Below, piece by piece: positions 9,252 to 16,575 of a DNA stretch of 64,000 nt. Below the pieces are notes generated by a model. The model was not told where the DNA came from. It made no database searches and saw only the letters and a program-made list of their open reading frames with translations. The stretch is taken from the NCBI GenBank assembly GCA_964626205.1, contig CAZVED010000005.1:32254-96253 (forward strand), given 5' to 3'. Source of the stretch: CAZVED01 sp964626205 (GTDB lineage: Bacteria > Patescibacteriota > Patescibacteriia > SG8-24). How positions within the stretch are numbered: the first letter of the stretch is position 1; each line of letters starts with the position of its first letter. A program made the position numbers and the translations under genes.

Positions 9252-9818
9252 TCACGTAGGAAAGAAGAGAATCGTCATCCCGAACACTGCACGTGACGCA
9301 CGGAGGAACTGCCCCCATGAACGGACCTGTACCTCGCTCTGTGCCGGATCGAGATACCACACCCTACGATGCGATGCCGCCACAAGAACGACGTAATGTG
9401 GCTCTGGTGACGACTCCTCGTTACCATGCAGGACGTTCACGTCGACGCTGGCAATAACCGGTCTGCGCGCGGAAAGCTCTCGCATGACCATCGGACGCGT
9501 GAGCGTTCCGGATACGACCGTGCCGCCGACATCGACGTACGCGGACGAAAGCGCTTTAACGATGCTATATGCATCCTTCGACGCCTGCAGACGCACCTCG
9601 GTCTTCACGCCACAGCTCGCAAGCCACGCGGCGATGTCGAACGGAGAGCACCCCTGCCAACCGGTCGACGTCGTGTTCCAAGAGAACTCCTTCGCGATAT
9701 CCGCAAGCGGAACCTCCGCTCCGGTCAGGTAAGCATTCACCATGCCTGCGCACGCAGGCCCACACCACCGCGAGCTTTCTGGCTGCATGAGCAAAGGGAT
9801 AGAAAGGAACGTCGGCAT
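9252..9818 (-). CDS. C39-like papain-fold cysteine peptidase
   Basis: A 188-residue protein with the Cys-His-Asp pattern of C39/C39-like peptidases: Cys19 in SSRWCGPACAG, His141 in EPHYVVLVA and Asp157 in WYLDPA. Such domains cut double-glycine leader peptides when fused to exporters, but stand-alone forms like this have varied or unknown substrates. No signal peptide or membrane segment is seen, so it is cytoplasmic or uses another route. The start has a near-perfect GAAGGAGGTG 5 nt upstream. Together with the dehydrogenase it separates nusG from rplK. Confidence 0.72.
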   Translation of the reverse strand: MPTFLSIPLLMQPESSRWCGPACAGMVNAYLTGAEVPLADIAKEFSWNTTSTGWQGCSPFDIAAWLASCGVKTEVRLQASKDAYSIVKALSSAYVDVGGTVVSGTLTRPMVMRELSARRPVIASVDVNVLHGNEESSPEPHYVVLVAASHRRVWYLDPAQSEVQVRSWGQFLRASRAVFGMTILFFPT

Positions 9819-9900
9819 TCACCACCTCCTTCAAGGGTCGAGTGAAATGACTGCCTTTTTTATCATGAAAGGAGCTTATCGTCAAGCTCAAGACCACCTC

Positions 9901-9929
9901 TTTACAACCTCCAACCCATACGGTAAGGT
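9901..9929 (+). promoter_or_regulatory. Promoter of rplK-rplA
   Basis: TTTACA at 9901-9906, a 17-nt spacer and TAAGGT at 9924-9929. It leaves a leader of about 58 nt before rplK. Confidence 0.6.
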
Positions 9930-9993
9930 GTCGCGGTAACGGTGGACCCCATTTAAGCCGGGGCGCTTCTCTCCGTTGCCTAACGACGGTTCT

Positions 9994-10419
9994 ATGGCAA
10001 AGGCTATCAAGGCCCTTATCAAACTCCAGATCCCGGCAGGCAAGGCGAATCCTGCGCCGCCAGTGGGTCCCGCGCTCGGCCAACACGGCCTCAACATCGC
10101 GGAATTCTGTCAGAAGTTCAACGCCGCGACGCAACAGCTCGGCGGCGACATCACCCCGGTGGTGATCACGGTGTACGATGATCGCACCTACGACTTCATC
10201 CTCAAGACCCCTCCGGCCTCCGTCCTCATCAAGAAGGTCGCAGGCATCGAGAGCGGCGCGAAGAATCAACTCACGGACACGGCTGGCAGCCTCACGAAGG
10301 CGCAGGTCCGCGAGATCGCCGAGAAGAAGCTCCCGGATCTCAACACCACGAACATCGAGTCCGCCATGCGCATCATCGAAGGCACGGCTCGGCAAATGGG
10401 CGTGAAGATCAAACCGTAA
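9994..10419 (+). CDS. rplK: 50S ribosomal protein L11
   Basis: A 141-residue protein of the GTPase-associated centre, binding 23S rRNA helices 43-44. The N-terminal domain has [18 protein letters not shown] and [11 protein letters not shown]; the C-terminal domain ends in [17 protein letters not shown]. The length is standard. The start MAKAIKA is chosen over an in-frame ATG 18 nt upstream because it matches the family start. rplA follows after 66 nt that hold a likely L1-binding hairpin. Confidence 0.97.
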   Translation: MAKAIKALIKLQIPAGKANPAPPVGPALGQHGLNIAEFCQKFNAATQQLGGDITPVVITVYDDRTYDFILKTPPASVLIKKVAGIESGAKNQLTDTAGSLTKAQVREIAEKKLPDLNTTNIESAMRIIEGTARQMGVKIKP

Positions 10420-10436
10420 GGATTACGAAACTATTC

Positions 10437-10473
10437 ATGTGGGAGGTCCGCACGCGGACCGCAAACACCACGT
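10437..10473 (+). promoter_or_regulatory. Probable ribosomal protein L1 binding site in the rplK-rplA spacer
   Basis: A lower stem GTGG / CCAC encloses an asymmetric loop (GAG against GCAAACA) and an upper hairpin GGTCCGC / GCGGACC. The GTGGGAGG start and closing CCAC recur in bacterial rplK-rplA spacers and mimic the 23S rRNA site of L1, which represses its own translation. Confidence 0.6.
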
Positions 10474-10485
10474 AAACCGAATACT

Positions 10486-11166
10486 ATGGCACACGGAAAG
10501 CGCTACAACGAACTCGCGAAACTTGTCGACCGGACCAAGACCTACTCCGTCGAAGAGGCGGTCGCTCTCGTGAAGAAGACCTCCACCACCAAGTTTGATG
10601 GCTCCGTCGAAGTCCACGTCCGTCTCGGTATCGACCCGAAGAAGTCCGACCAGCAGGTCCGCTCCACAGTGAGCCTTCCGCACGGTACGGGTAAGACGAA
10701 GAAGATTGCCGTCTTCACGGGCGGTGACAAGGAAAAGGAAGCGACGGATGCGGGTGCGGACATTGTCGGCGGCGAAGAACTTATCGGCGAAATCGCCAAG
10801 TCCGGCAAGATCGACTTCGATGTCGCAATCGCAACGCCGGACATGATGCCGAAGCTCGCAAAGGTCGCAAAAATCCTCGGTCCGCGCGGCCTCATGCCGT
10901 CCCCGAAGAACGACACGGTCACCACGAACCTGACGAAGACCATCGAAGAGCTCAAGAAGGGTAAGGTCGCTTTCAAGACCGATGACACCGCCAACGTCCA
11001 CCAGATCGTCGGCAAGGCATCGTTCTCGGAGGCCCAGCTCATCGAGAACCTCACCGCGTTCATGGACGCGCTGAAGCGCAACAAGCCGTCGTCCTCCAAG
11101 GGCGTCTTCATCAAGAGCGTCACCCTGACCTCCACGATGGGCCCTGGTATCAAGGTCGCAGCATAA
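10486..11166 (+). CDS. rplA: 50S ribosomal protein L1
   Basis: A 226-residue protein of the L1 stalk, which moves deacylated tRNA out of the E site. Two-domain fold: domain I from both ends (MAHGKRYNELAK; KSVTLTSTMGPGIKV) and domain II with LPHGTGK and GPRGLMPSPKNDTV, the conserved rRNA-contact loop. Length is normal. The presence of L1 is worth noting because some Parcubacteria lack it. It probably represses its own synthesis through the 10437-10473 hairpin. Confidence 0.97.
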   Translation: MAHGKRYNELAKLVDRTKTYSVEEAVALVKKTSTTKFDGSVEVHVRLGIDPKKSDQQVRSTVSLPHGTGKTKKIAVFTGGDKEKEATDAGADIVGGEELIGEIAKSGKIDFDVAIATPDMMPKLAKVAKILGPRGLMPSPKNDTVTTNLTKTIEELKKGKVAFKTDDTANVHQIVGKASFSEAQLIENLTAFMDALKRNKPSSSKGVFIKSVTLTSTMGPGIKVAA

Positions 11167-11180
11167 GCGAACAGACCCGG

Positions 11181-11208
11181 AAAGACCGCCCTGCAACGGG
11201 CGGTCTTT
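11181..11208 (+). terminator. Intrinsic terminator of rplK-rplA
   Basis: AAAGACCGCCC / GGGCGGTCTTT, an 11-bp stem ending in T-residues. Confidence 0.85.
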
Positions 11209-11237
11209 CGTTCCTTGAAACGGCTTCCCTTTTCCGC

Positions 11238-11243
11238 TACGCT
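11238..11243 (+). promoter_or_regulatory. -10 box of dcd
   Basis: TACGCT (context GCTACGCT) 8 nt before the dcd ATG, no Shine-Dalgarno. Probable leaderless start. Confidence 0.5.
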
Positions 11244-11251
11244 TCCGCCAT

Positions 11252-11830
11252 ATGATTCTCTCCGACAAGGACATCAAGCAAGCGCTCGCCGATGGACGGA
11301 TTTCCATTGATCCGTACGACCCGTCATACGTGCAGCCGGCCTCCGTGGACCTCCGCCTGGACCGGACGTTCCTTATCTTCGACACGGTGAATCACTACGT
11401 CATCGACGTCCGCAAACCGGCGGACGACCTTATGCGCAAAGTAGTCATCAAAGATGATGAGCCGTTCATCCTCCATCCGGGCGAGTTCGCGCTCGGCGCC
11501 ACCTTCGAAGAGGTCGGTGTGGGCAACGACATGGTCGGCCGCTTGGAGGGAAAAAGTTCGCTCGGCCGGCTCGGCATCATCATCCACGCCACCGCCGGCT
11601 ACCTCGACCCAGGCAACAAACTCAAGATGACGCTCGAACTCTCCAACATCGGCTCGCTTCCGGTGAAGCTCTATTACAAGATGCCGATCGCGCAGATGTC
11701 CTACTCCCCGCTTTCGAGCGTCTGTGAAAATCCGTACGGCAGCGGAAAACTGCACTCCAAGTACTACGGCGCCCAGGAACCGCAAGCATCGCAGATGTGG
11801 AAAAATTTTGAAAAAAAGGATACTGAATGA
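11252..11830 (+). CDS. dcd: dCTP deaminase, resembling the bifunctional dCTP deaminase/dUTPase type
   Basis: A 192-residue trimeric enzyme that deaminates dCTP to dUTP. Conserved parts: QPASVDLRLD, LEGKSSLGRLGI, HATAGYLDPG and the C-terminal NPYGSGKLHSKYYGAQ. The HxTAGxxDPG form and the S-K-Y-x-G-Q tail are like the bifunctional enzymes of mycobacteria and methanogens, which release dUMP directly; the E. coli type reads HVTAHRIDPG there. A separate dUTPase lies 0.4 kb downstream, so bifunctionality is not needed. The ATG is preceded by a -10 box only. The gene overlaps the next by 4 nt. Confidence 0.9.
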   Translation: MILSDKDIKQALADGRISIDPYDPSYVQPASVDLRLDRTFLIFDTVNHYVIDVRKPADDLMRKVVIKDDEPFILHPGEFALGATFEEVGVGNDMVGRLEGKSSLGRLGIIIHATAGYLDPGNKLKMTLELSNIGSLPVKLYYKMPIAQMSYSPLSSVCENPYGSGKLHSKYYGAQEPQASQMWKNFEKKDTE

Positions 11831-12228
11831 TCCGTATGGTGCTCCGCTCCCGCAACTCCATGGCCGCAACCGTCGCAGCAATCGCTGTCGGCGTGTTCGG
11901 CGCGCTACCAACGTTCGCGCAAACAACGATGGATTACGGCATGGACTACGCTGAGGGTATCGGCCTCCCATCCGCACCGTTGCAGACCATCATCACCGGC
12001 TTTCTCCGCGCAACCCTCGGCTTCGTCGGCTTCGCCATGGTGCTCCAGATCATGTACGCCGGCTACCTCATGATGACCCACGGCGACAAGGAAGAAGCGC
12101 GCGAGAAGGCCGTCGCCGCGCTTACGCAGAGCGTCGTCGGCTTTCTCATCATCGCCACCGCCACCTCTACCGCGAAGTTCGTCGTGAATGCGGTGGTGAA
12201 CGCGCAGAACGGCGGCTTCTACTCCTAG
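11827..12228 (+). CDS. T4SS pilin-like (TrbC/VirB2-type) membrane protein
   Basis: A 133-residue protein with a basic N-terminus, a hydrophobic signal-like segment ending near ALPTFAQ (cleavage likely after about residue 31), then two membrane segments separated by the polar loop MMTHGDKEEAREKAVAA. This is the layout of the 'T4SS_pilin' proteins common in CPR genomes; a related domain occurs in the 47855-48979 protein. It overlaps dcd by ATGA and ends 4 nt before dut, so it is translated with nucleotide-metabolism genes, an odd setting for a secretion component. Confidence 0.65.
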   Translation: MIRMVLRSRNSMAATVAAIAVGVFGALPTFAQTTMDYGMDYAEGIGLPSAPLQTIITGFLRATLGFVGFAMVLQIMYAGYLMMTHGDKEEAREKAVAALTQSVVGFLIIATATSTAKFVVNAVVNAQNGGFYS

Positions 12229-12232
12229 CACC

Positions 12233-12667
12233 ATGAACCTCCGCATCACCCGCATCGACAAGGGGCTCCCGCTGCCGAAATACGAAACGTCCGGCGCCTG
12301 CGCGTTCGATGTCTTCGCGCGTGAAGAGGTGGTCGTGGCGCCAAAGTCCCTCGGCATGATTCCGACCGGCCTCGTGGTCTGCGTACCTAGCGGCCACACA
12401 CTTCTCCTCGCCTCGCGCTCCTCCACCCCAAAAAAGAAAGGCTTGCTCATCCCCCACGGCATCGGCATCGTGGATCAAGACTACTGCGGCCCGGAGGACG
12501 AGATGAAAGTGCAAGTCTGGAACTTCACCGATGAGCCAGTTACCGTCACACGTGGCGAACGCATCGCTCAAGCCATGCTCGTCCCCATCGTCCGTGCAGA
12601 GCTCGTCGAGACAGAGGCTGGCACACTGCAAGAAAAAAGTCGTGGCGGATTCGGAAGTACAGGATGA
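12233..12667 (+). CDS. dut: dUTP diphosphatase (trimeric dUTPase)
   Basis: A 144-residue enzyme that hydrolyses dUTP to dUMP and diphosphate, keeping uracil out of DNA and supplying ThyX. All five motifs are present: SGACAFDVFA (1), SRSST (2), HGIGIVDQDY with the catalytic Asp (3), RGERIAQAM (4) and the glycine-rich RGGFGSTG (5) at the very C-terminus. Motif 3 has DQDYCG where GTIDSDYRG is common. It lies 4 nt after the pilin-like gene in the dcd operon. Confidence 0.95.
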   Translation: MNLRITRIDKGLPLPKYETSGACAFDVFAREEVVVAPKSLGMIPTGLVVCVPSGHTLLLASRSSTPKKKGLLIPHGIGIVDQDYCGPEDEMKVQVWNFTDEPVTVTRGERIAQAMLVPIVRAELVETEAGTLQEKSRGGFGSTG

Positions 12668-12697
12668 AAAAATGACCCTCTGCTGAGAGGGTCATTT
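12667..12697. terminator. Bidirectional terminator between dut and gmk
   Basis: AAATGACCCTC / GAGGGTCATTT, serving converging genes. Confidence 0.85.
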
Positions 12698-12709
12698 GCG
12701 TTGGAGAAG

Positions 12710-13306
12710 CTACTCCTTATCTGCAACCGGCGGAATGTCGTCACGTCGCTCCACGATGGCAAGCAGTTCCTCGACCGTTGCCTTGAGCATTCCGTCGCGG
12801 TTCGTAATGACGCTGCCGAACTCGTGTGCCGCGGCGACCTCCTCACGTGCGCGCTGCATGCGCCACTCGACGTCCTCCTTGGACCGCTGACGCGCTTCAT
12901 GCCGCTTGCGAAGCTGCTCCAGCGACTCCGGCCGGATGAAGATGGACCGTGATTCAGGGAACGCAGCAAGAGCCTTGCGTGCGCCATTCACGTCGATGAC
13001 CGCGAAAACGACATCGTAGTCGTGCAGCATCTGTTCGATGACGACACGGGAAGAACCGTACAGGTTCCCGTCGAACTCGTTGTACTCAAGGAACTCTCCG
13101 CGCTCGATCCTGCGCTCGAACTCCTCACGATCAATGAAGTGATAGTCTTCTCCATCGACCTCTCGGTCCCCTTTCGGACGCGTCGTCGTCGTGACCAGGC
13201 GCGCAGCAGAAGGCAGGCGCGCGATCGCCTCTTCGACAATGGTCGTCTTTCCGCCCGCGGACGGACCGATGACGACGACCAATTCACCGTGCTTGCCATG
13301 CTCCAT
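12710..13306 (-). CDS. gmk: Guanylate kinase
   Basis: A 198-residue kinase converting GMP (dGMP) to GDP with ATP. It has the P-loop VVIGPSAGGKTT (the usual form is GPSGxGKST, here with Ala for Gly), TTTTRPKGDREVDGEDYHF for GMP binding, and EFLEYNEFDGNLYGSS. The C-terminal helix RQRSKEDVEWRMQRARE is typical. Start at 13306 (MEHGKHG) because GGAG lies about 6 nt upstream; an in-frame ATG at 13333 just after a GCTACCAT box is a possible alternative. Part of the nucleotide-supply region. Confidence 0.9.
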   Translation of the reverse strand: MEHGKHGELVVVIGPSAGGKTTIVEEAIARLPSAARLVTTTTRPKGDREVDGEDYHFIDREEFERRIERGEFLEYNEFDGNLYGSSRVVIEQMLHDYDVVFAVIDVNGARKALAAFPESRSIFIRPESLEQLRKRHEARQRSKEDVEWRMQRAREEVAAAHEFGSVITNRDGMLKATVEELLAIVERRDDIPPVADKE

Positions 13307-13364
13307 AGGATCTCCATTGGATGGAAGCTCCATGGTAGCAACCATCCCCGTGGCGGGCAAGTAC

Positions 13365-13393
13365 GAAAAGCCGGCCCGAAACATCGGGCCGGT
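13365..13393 (-). terminator. Intrinsic terminator of thyX
   Basis: CCGGCCCGA / TCGGGCCGG followed on the minus strand by a short T-run. Confidence 0.8.
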
Positions 13394-13400
13394 ACGGGAA

Positions 13401-14186
13401 TCAGACCTTGCGGTATGCGGGAACGTACGACGGAATGCCGTTGATGTCCTGGATGTCGTACCCTTGGAAGAAGTTCGGGTACCGTTCTGAGACCGTCGCA
13501 GCGACCTCCGCGAAGACGAGACGGATCTCCTCCTCTGCACCCTCGGACGTGCGCATCTCGATCACGTGCCGCAGCGCGCGGGCGTTGGCAGACCAGCCAA
13601 TGGTCGTCGCGAGCCCTTCGGGCGCGAGACGGCGCATCGCCGACGTGACCTCCTTCTTCTTGGCGAACGGCAGCGCGCCCTCGTCGAGCTTGAAGTGCGC
13701 GGCCAGCGTGCGCTGCATGTCCTCCAAGATCTCGACGGTCGAAGTGACGAGCTCGCAGACGACCTCATCTTCCGCGAAGCAGACCGGGAGCCAGAAGCCG
13801 ATGTCCGTGAGACGCACGTACCGGAGGCTCTCCTGGGAGATGGCCGTGCCGGCACGGTGCCGGACGAGCTCGTGCGTGAACACGCGCGAGACGTCCGCGA
13901 AGACGAAGTTGAACTGGGGATGCTCGAGCACGGAGCCGTGCGCCGACTTCAGGATGTTCTCGAGGTACAGCGCATTGCCCTCGCGGATCTTCGTCACGTT
14001 CGGATTCAATCCGACTTCGAAGCTCCGGTAACACAGGCGACCGTAGAACTCAGCGAGCTTCTCGGCGTCAGAGCCTGCATCCGTCGACCAGTGCGGGATG
14101 CCGAGATGCTTAAGATACGCCTGCAGGCCGTCGGGGACGATTCGTGTCTCCCCGATAAGGAAAACACGTGGAGTGACTGAACGCAT
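13401..14186 (-). CDS. thyX: Flavin-dependent thymidylate synthase
   Basis: A 261-residue enzyme that methylates dUMP to dTMP using methylene-tetrahydrofolate and reduced FAD, the alternative to ThyA. The signature is RHRAGTAISQESLRYVRL at about residues 109-126. The family motif is RHRx7S; here eight residues separate RHR from the serine of ESLRY, so the loop has one extra residue. Other conserved parts: SVLEHPQFNF and RALRHVIEMRTSEGAEEEIR. Start at 14186 with AAGGAGGT 6 nt upstream. It sits between gmk and the divergent tmk. Confidence 0.92.
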   Translation of the reverse strand: MRSVTPRVFLIGETRIVPDGLQAYLKHLGIPHWSTDAGSDAEKLAEFYGRLCYRSFEVGLNPNVTKIREGNALYLENILKSAHGSVLEHPQFNFVFADVSRVFTHELVRHRAGTAISQESLRYVRLTDIGFWLPVCFAEDEVVCELVTSTVEILEDMQRTLAAHFKLDEGALPFAKKKEVTSAMRRLAPEGLATTIGWSANARALRHVIEMRTSEGAEEEIRLVFAEVAATVSERYPNFFQGYDIQDINGIPSYVPAYRKV

Positions 14187-14311
14187 CGGATACCTCCTTG
14201 CTTGAACGCTGCTGCAGTATACACGTAGGCCAACTCCGGTCAACCGCACCGTCCACCTGGCCCGCTTGCGATGAGATTCTCGGCATGGCAAGCTCCTTGC
14301 GGGAGGATCTT

Positions 14312-15040
14312 ATGACCCACGGCAAACTCATCGTCATCGAAGGTTCCGACGGATCCGGCAAGGCCACGCAGACGAAGCTGCTTGCCGAACGAATCGGCCA
14401 AGACGTCGCGACCTTCGCCTTCCCCCGCTACGGCATGCCCGCAGCACACCTGCTGCAGCGCTACCTCGGACGGAACATGGACCGCTACGCGCGGACCCTC
14501 ACGCCGTACCAGGCCTCGTTCACCTACGCCGCAGACCGGCTCGACTGGGCTGTCACGGAAGGTTACGCGCTGCTGGAAAGCGGTGCGAACGTTCTCCTGG
14601 ACCGGTACGTCCTGTCAAACCTGGCGCACCAAGGCGCCCGCATCCCGAACTTCGAGATGCGACGCCTGTTCTACGACTGGTGCCTCGGGTTCGAATTCAT
14701 GGACCTTCAGCTCCCTCGCCCGGACCTCACCGTCCTGCTCCACGTCGCATCGGAAGTGAGCATCGCGCTCATCGAGAAACGCGGCGCAACGACGGACGCG
14801 CATGAGGCCGACCATAGCCACCTGCGCGCAGCGGAAGCCGCCTACCTCGAGCTCGCAGACCTCCTCCCCGGCCTCGGCCACAAAGTGCGCGTCGTGGAAT
14901 GCATGCGCAATCCCGACATGTCCCCCGAGGACATCCGCACAGCACTCGCGGATGGCGGCATCGGAGCCGTCCTCCTCACGGAAGCGGAAATCCACGAGTG
15001 CGTCTGGGAGGCTGTCCAGCCGACCATCCTCGCCTCATGA
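14312..15040 (+). CDS. tmk: Thymidylate kinase-like dTMP kinase
   Basis: A 242-residue P-loop kinase, with IVIEGSDGSGKATQTKLL, FAFPRYGMPA and LLDRYVLSNLAHQGAR (the DRY motif with the catalytic Arg). It converts dTMP to dTDP, the step after ThyX. It is longer than the usual 205-215 residues and its lid region (IEKRGATTDAHEADHSH) is unusual, so specificity for a related deoxynucleotide is possible. Start at 14312 with GGGAGGA 5 nt upstream. Divergent from thyX. Confidence 0.85.
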   Translation: MTHGKLIVIEGSDGSGKATQTKLLAERIGQDVATFAFPRYGMPAAHLLQRYLGRNMDRYARTLTPYQASFTYAADRLDWAVTEGYALLESGANVLLDRYVLSNLAHQGARIPNFEMRRLFYDWCLGFEFMDLQLPRPDLTVLLHVASEVSIALIEKRGATTDAHEADHSHLRAAEAAYLELADLLPGLGHKVRVVECMRNPDMSPEDIRTALADGGIGAVLLTEAEIHECVWEAVQPTILAS

Positions 15041-15048
15041 ACCGCACG

Positions 15049-15078
15049 CCCCGCATCATCACGATGCGGGGTTTTTCT
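15049..15078 (+). terminator. Intrinsic terminator of tmk
   Basis: CCCCGCATC / GATGCGGGG with five T. Confidence 0.9.
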
Positions 15079-15089
15079 TGTCCATAGAC

Positions 15090-15118
15090 TTGACCGTACC
15101 GGCAAGCCATGCTACCCT
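15090..15118 (+). promoter_or_regulatory. Promoter of the 15166 gene
   Basis: TTGACC at 15090-15095, 17-nt spacer, TACCCT at 15113-15118 with a TGC extension. Confidence 0.6.
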
Positions 15119-15165
15119 CATCGGTCCGCCTCACTGCCAAACCGAGAGCGGAAGAGGGGTACGTC

Positions 15166-15546
15166 ATGAAGGACATGTACCAACAACCGGAATTCGAAGA
15201 ACGGAAGTACGGATGGAACAGCGCCCTGCAACTCGGCTATCGGAAGACCGCGGCACTCATCGCGGACCGGAGTCATTGCTACACGGAGATCATGAACGCG
15301 CTTGCCGAAGAGGCAGGCATCGAGACCGCATTGGCGCACCTTGAGACGATTGGCTATGCCCGATGGGCCTACCGTTTCGCGCGCCACGTCGCAGGACTCA
15401 CCCCAGCGCAGCACAACCGCCTCATCGCCATCGTCACGGCCTCTGGCAGCATCGAGTACGCAACCTGGTACTTCGAAGATGTCGCTGACCTCACAGAAGA
15501 TCATCTGTCACAGCTCCGTGCCGCCGCGTTACGGAAAGCCGCCTGA
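15166..15546 (+). CDS. Hypothetical alpha-helical protein
   Basis: A 126-residue soluble protein predicted to be all helical, with Ala- and Tyr-rich helices (IETALAHLETIGYARWAYRF and similar). No family recognised. It has its own sigma70-like promoter, a GAGGGG 6-7 nt before the ATG at 15166, and a terminator at 15552-15584. The 60-bp palindrome copy B lies about 110 bp downstream. Confidence 0.6.
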   Translation: MKDMYQQPEFEERKYGWNSALQLGYRKTAALIADRSHCYTEIMNALAEEAGIETALAHLETIGYARWAYRFARHVAGLTPAQHNRLIAIVTASGSIEYATWYFEDVADLTEDHLSQLRAAALRKAA

Positions 15547-15551
15547 ATCGA

Positions 15552-15584
15552 CCCCGGCACGACGTGTGCCGGGGTTTTTCTTTA
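15552..15584 (+). terminator. Intrinsic terminator
   Basis: CCCCGGCAC / GTGCCGGGG followed by a T-rich tail, just after the 15166-15546 gene. Confidence 0.9.
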
Positions 15585-15655
15585 AACATCAGCCAGCAAA
15601 ACAAGTTCGGGAGTTCTCGTAGAATATGGCACGCGCGTCCGATATGAGGAGGTGA

Positions 15656-15715
15656 GCACGACGGGTACACTTTTTGGCGAGACTATGGCTCGACAAAAAG
15701 TCGTACCCCGAGATG
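15656..15715. repeat. 60-bp palindromic element, copy B
   Basis: Reverse complement of copy A (7545-7604) with a single mismatch. The sequence similarity stops abruptly at both ends. It lies between the terminator at 15552-15584 and the promoter at 15747, in a gap with no coding sequence. Confidence 0.9.
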
Positions 15716-15746
15716 CTCACCATTCCTCCCCAAAAGACACTCGTGC

Positions 15747-15752
15747 TATACT
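15747..15752 (+). promoter_or_regulatory. Extended -10 (TGCTATACT) of the 15761 gene
   Basis: TATACT with TGC extension, 8 nt before the ATG, with no Shine-Dalgarno. No consensus -35 at 17 nt spacing. Confidence 0.65.
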
Positions 15753-15760
15753 ATTTCCAT

Positions 15761-16516
15761 ATGCGTGAACTCATGAGCGCCACGGACCTCATCGTCGGGT
15801 CGTGGGAAAACCTCAAAAAGCACCTTTCTTCTTACCTCGGTTACGTGGTCTGGTTCATGGCGCTCGCGTTGGTGCAGTGGATCCTGCTCATCGTGACGCG
15901 CAACCTCATCGACGACGCCATCGTACGGACCATGGTCCACGCCCTGATAACGCTCCCCGTCACGCTGATGGCCGCCGTCGTGAGCGTCGGCGTGACCCAT
16001 ATGACCGCCGAAACGCTTCAAGGCCGTCGTCCGGATCCTCGCGCGTCGTTCACGGTCGGCATCCACAAGCTCGTCTCCTTCATCTGGGTCTCGTTCCTCG
16101 TTGGCCTCATCCTCTTCTTTGGCGCGATTCTCCTCGTCGTTCCGTTCATCCATTTCTTCGTCGCCTTGAATTTCGCAACGCTCTACCTCATCGTCGATGA
16201 CGTCCGTGGAACTGCCGCACTCCGCGCGAGCCGCGACCTCGTCGCCGGACGCTGGTGGCCGGCCATGTGGCGCATCGCGATTCCGCTCCTCTTCTTCAAC
16301 GTCGCCGCCGCGCTCGCTATTTCGTTGCTCTACCTCGTCATCGGCGCCTTCTTCGGCGATCCCCGCATCTTCTTCCAGGATGTCACCAGCGTCTACGACA
16401 TCTCCAACGCGCAACTCCTCGTGACCACCGTCCTTCCCCAGGTCATCGCCGGCTTCATGCTTCCGCTCTACGCTGCCGCGGAGCTACTGCTCTGGTTCGA
16501 CATGAAACGGGGGTAA
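15761..16516 (+). CDS. Multi-pass membrane protein, hypothetical
   Basis: A 251-residue protein with about six hydrophobic segments. The middle part has LIVDDVRGTAALRASRDLVAGRWW, a loop often seen in 'glycerophosphoryl diester phosphodiesterase membrane domain'-like proteins of Gram-positive and CPR bacteria, but I see no catalytic residues. The start at 15761 (MRELMSA) is decided by the leaderless-type -10 box; a longer frame upstream runs through the 60-bp palindrome and is rejected. Confidence 0.7.
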   Translation: MRELMSATDLIVGSWENLKKHLSSYLGYVVWFMALALVQWILLIVTRNLIDDAIVRTMVHALITLPVTLMAAVVSVGVTHMTAETLQGRRPDPRASFTVGIHKLVSFIWVSFLVGLILFFGAILLVVPFIHFFVALNFATLYLIVDDVRGTAALRASRDLVAGRWWPAMWRIAIPLLFFNVAAALAISLLYLVIGAFFGDPRIFFQDVTSVYDISNAQLLVTTVLPQVIAGFMLPLYAAAELLLWFDMKRG

Positions 16517-16555
16517 CCGTGCCTTGAACGGAACCCTCCCGTATGGGAGACTACA

Positions 16556-16575
16556 GGGGTCATCAACCCCTTTTT
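16556..16575 (+). terminator. Terminator-like hairpin abutting the gatB start
   Basis: GGGGT / ACCCC with a CATCA loop and five T; the ATG of gatB follows the last T directly. A second hairpin CTCCC / GGGAG lies at 16536-16549. It ends the upstream membrane-protein transcript and must also be part of any gatB leader. Confidence 0.6.

Noticed and set aside
15674..15760. N-terminal extension of the 15761 membrane protein
   Set aside because: The extended start lies inside the 60-bp palindrome, and the promoter at 15747 is downstream of it.
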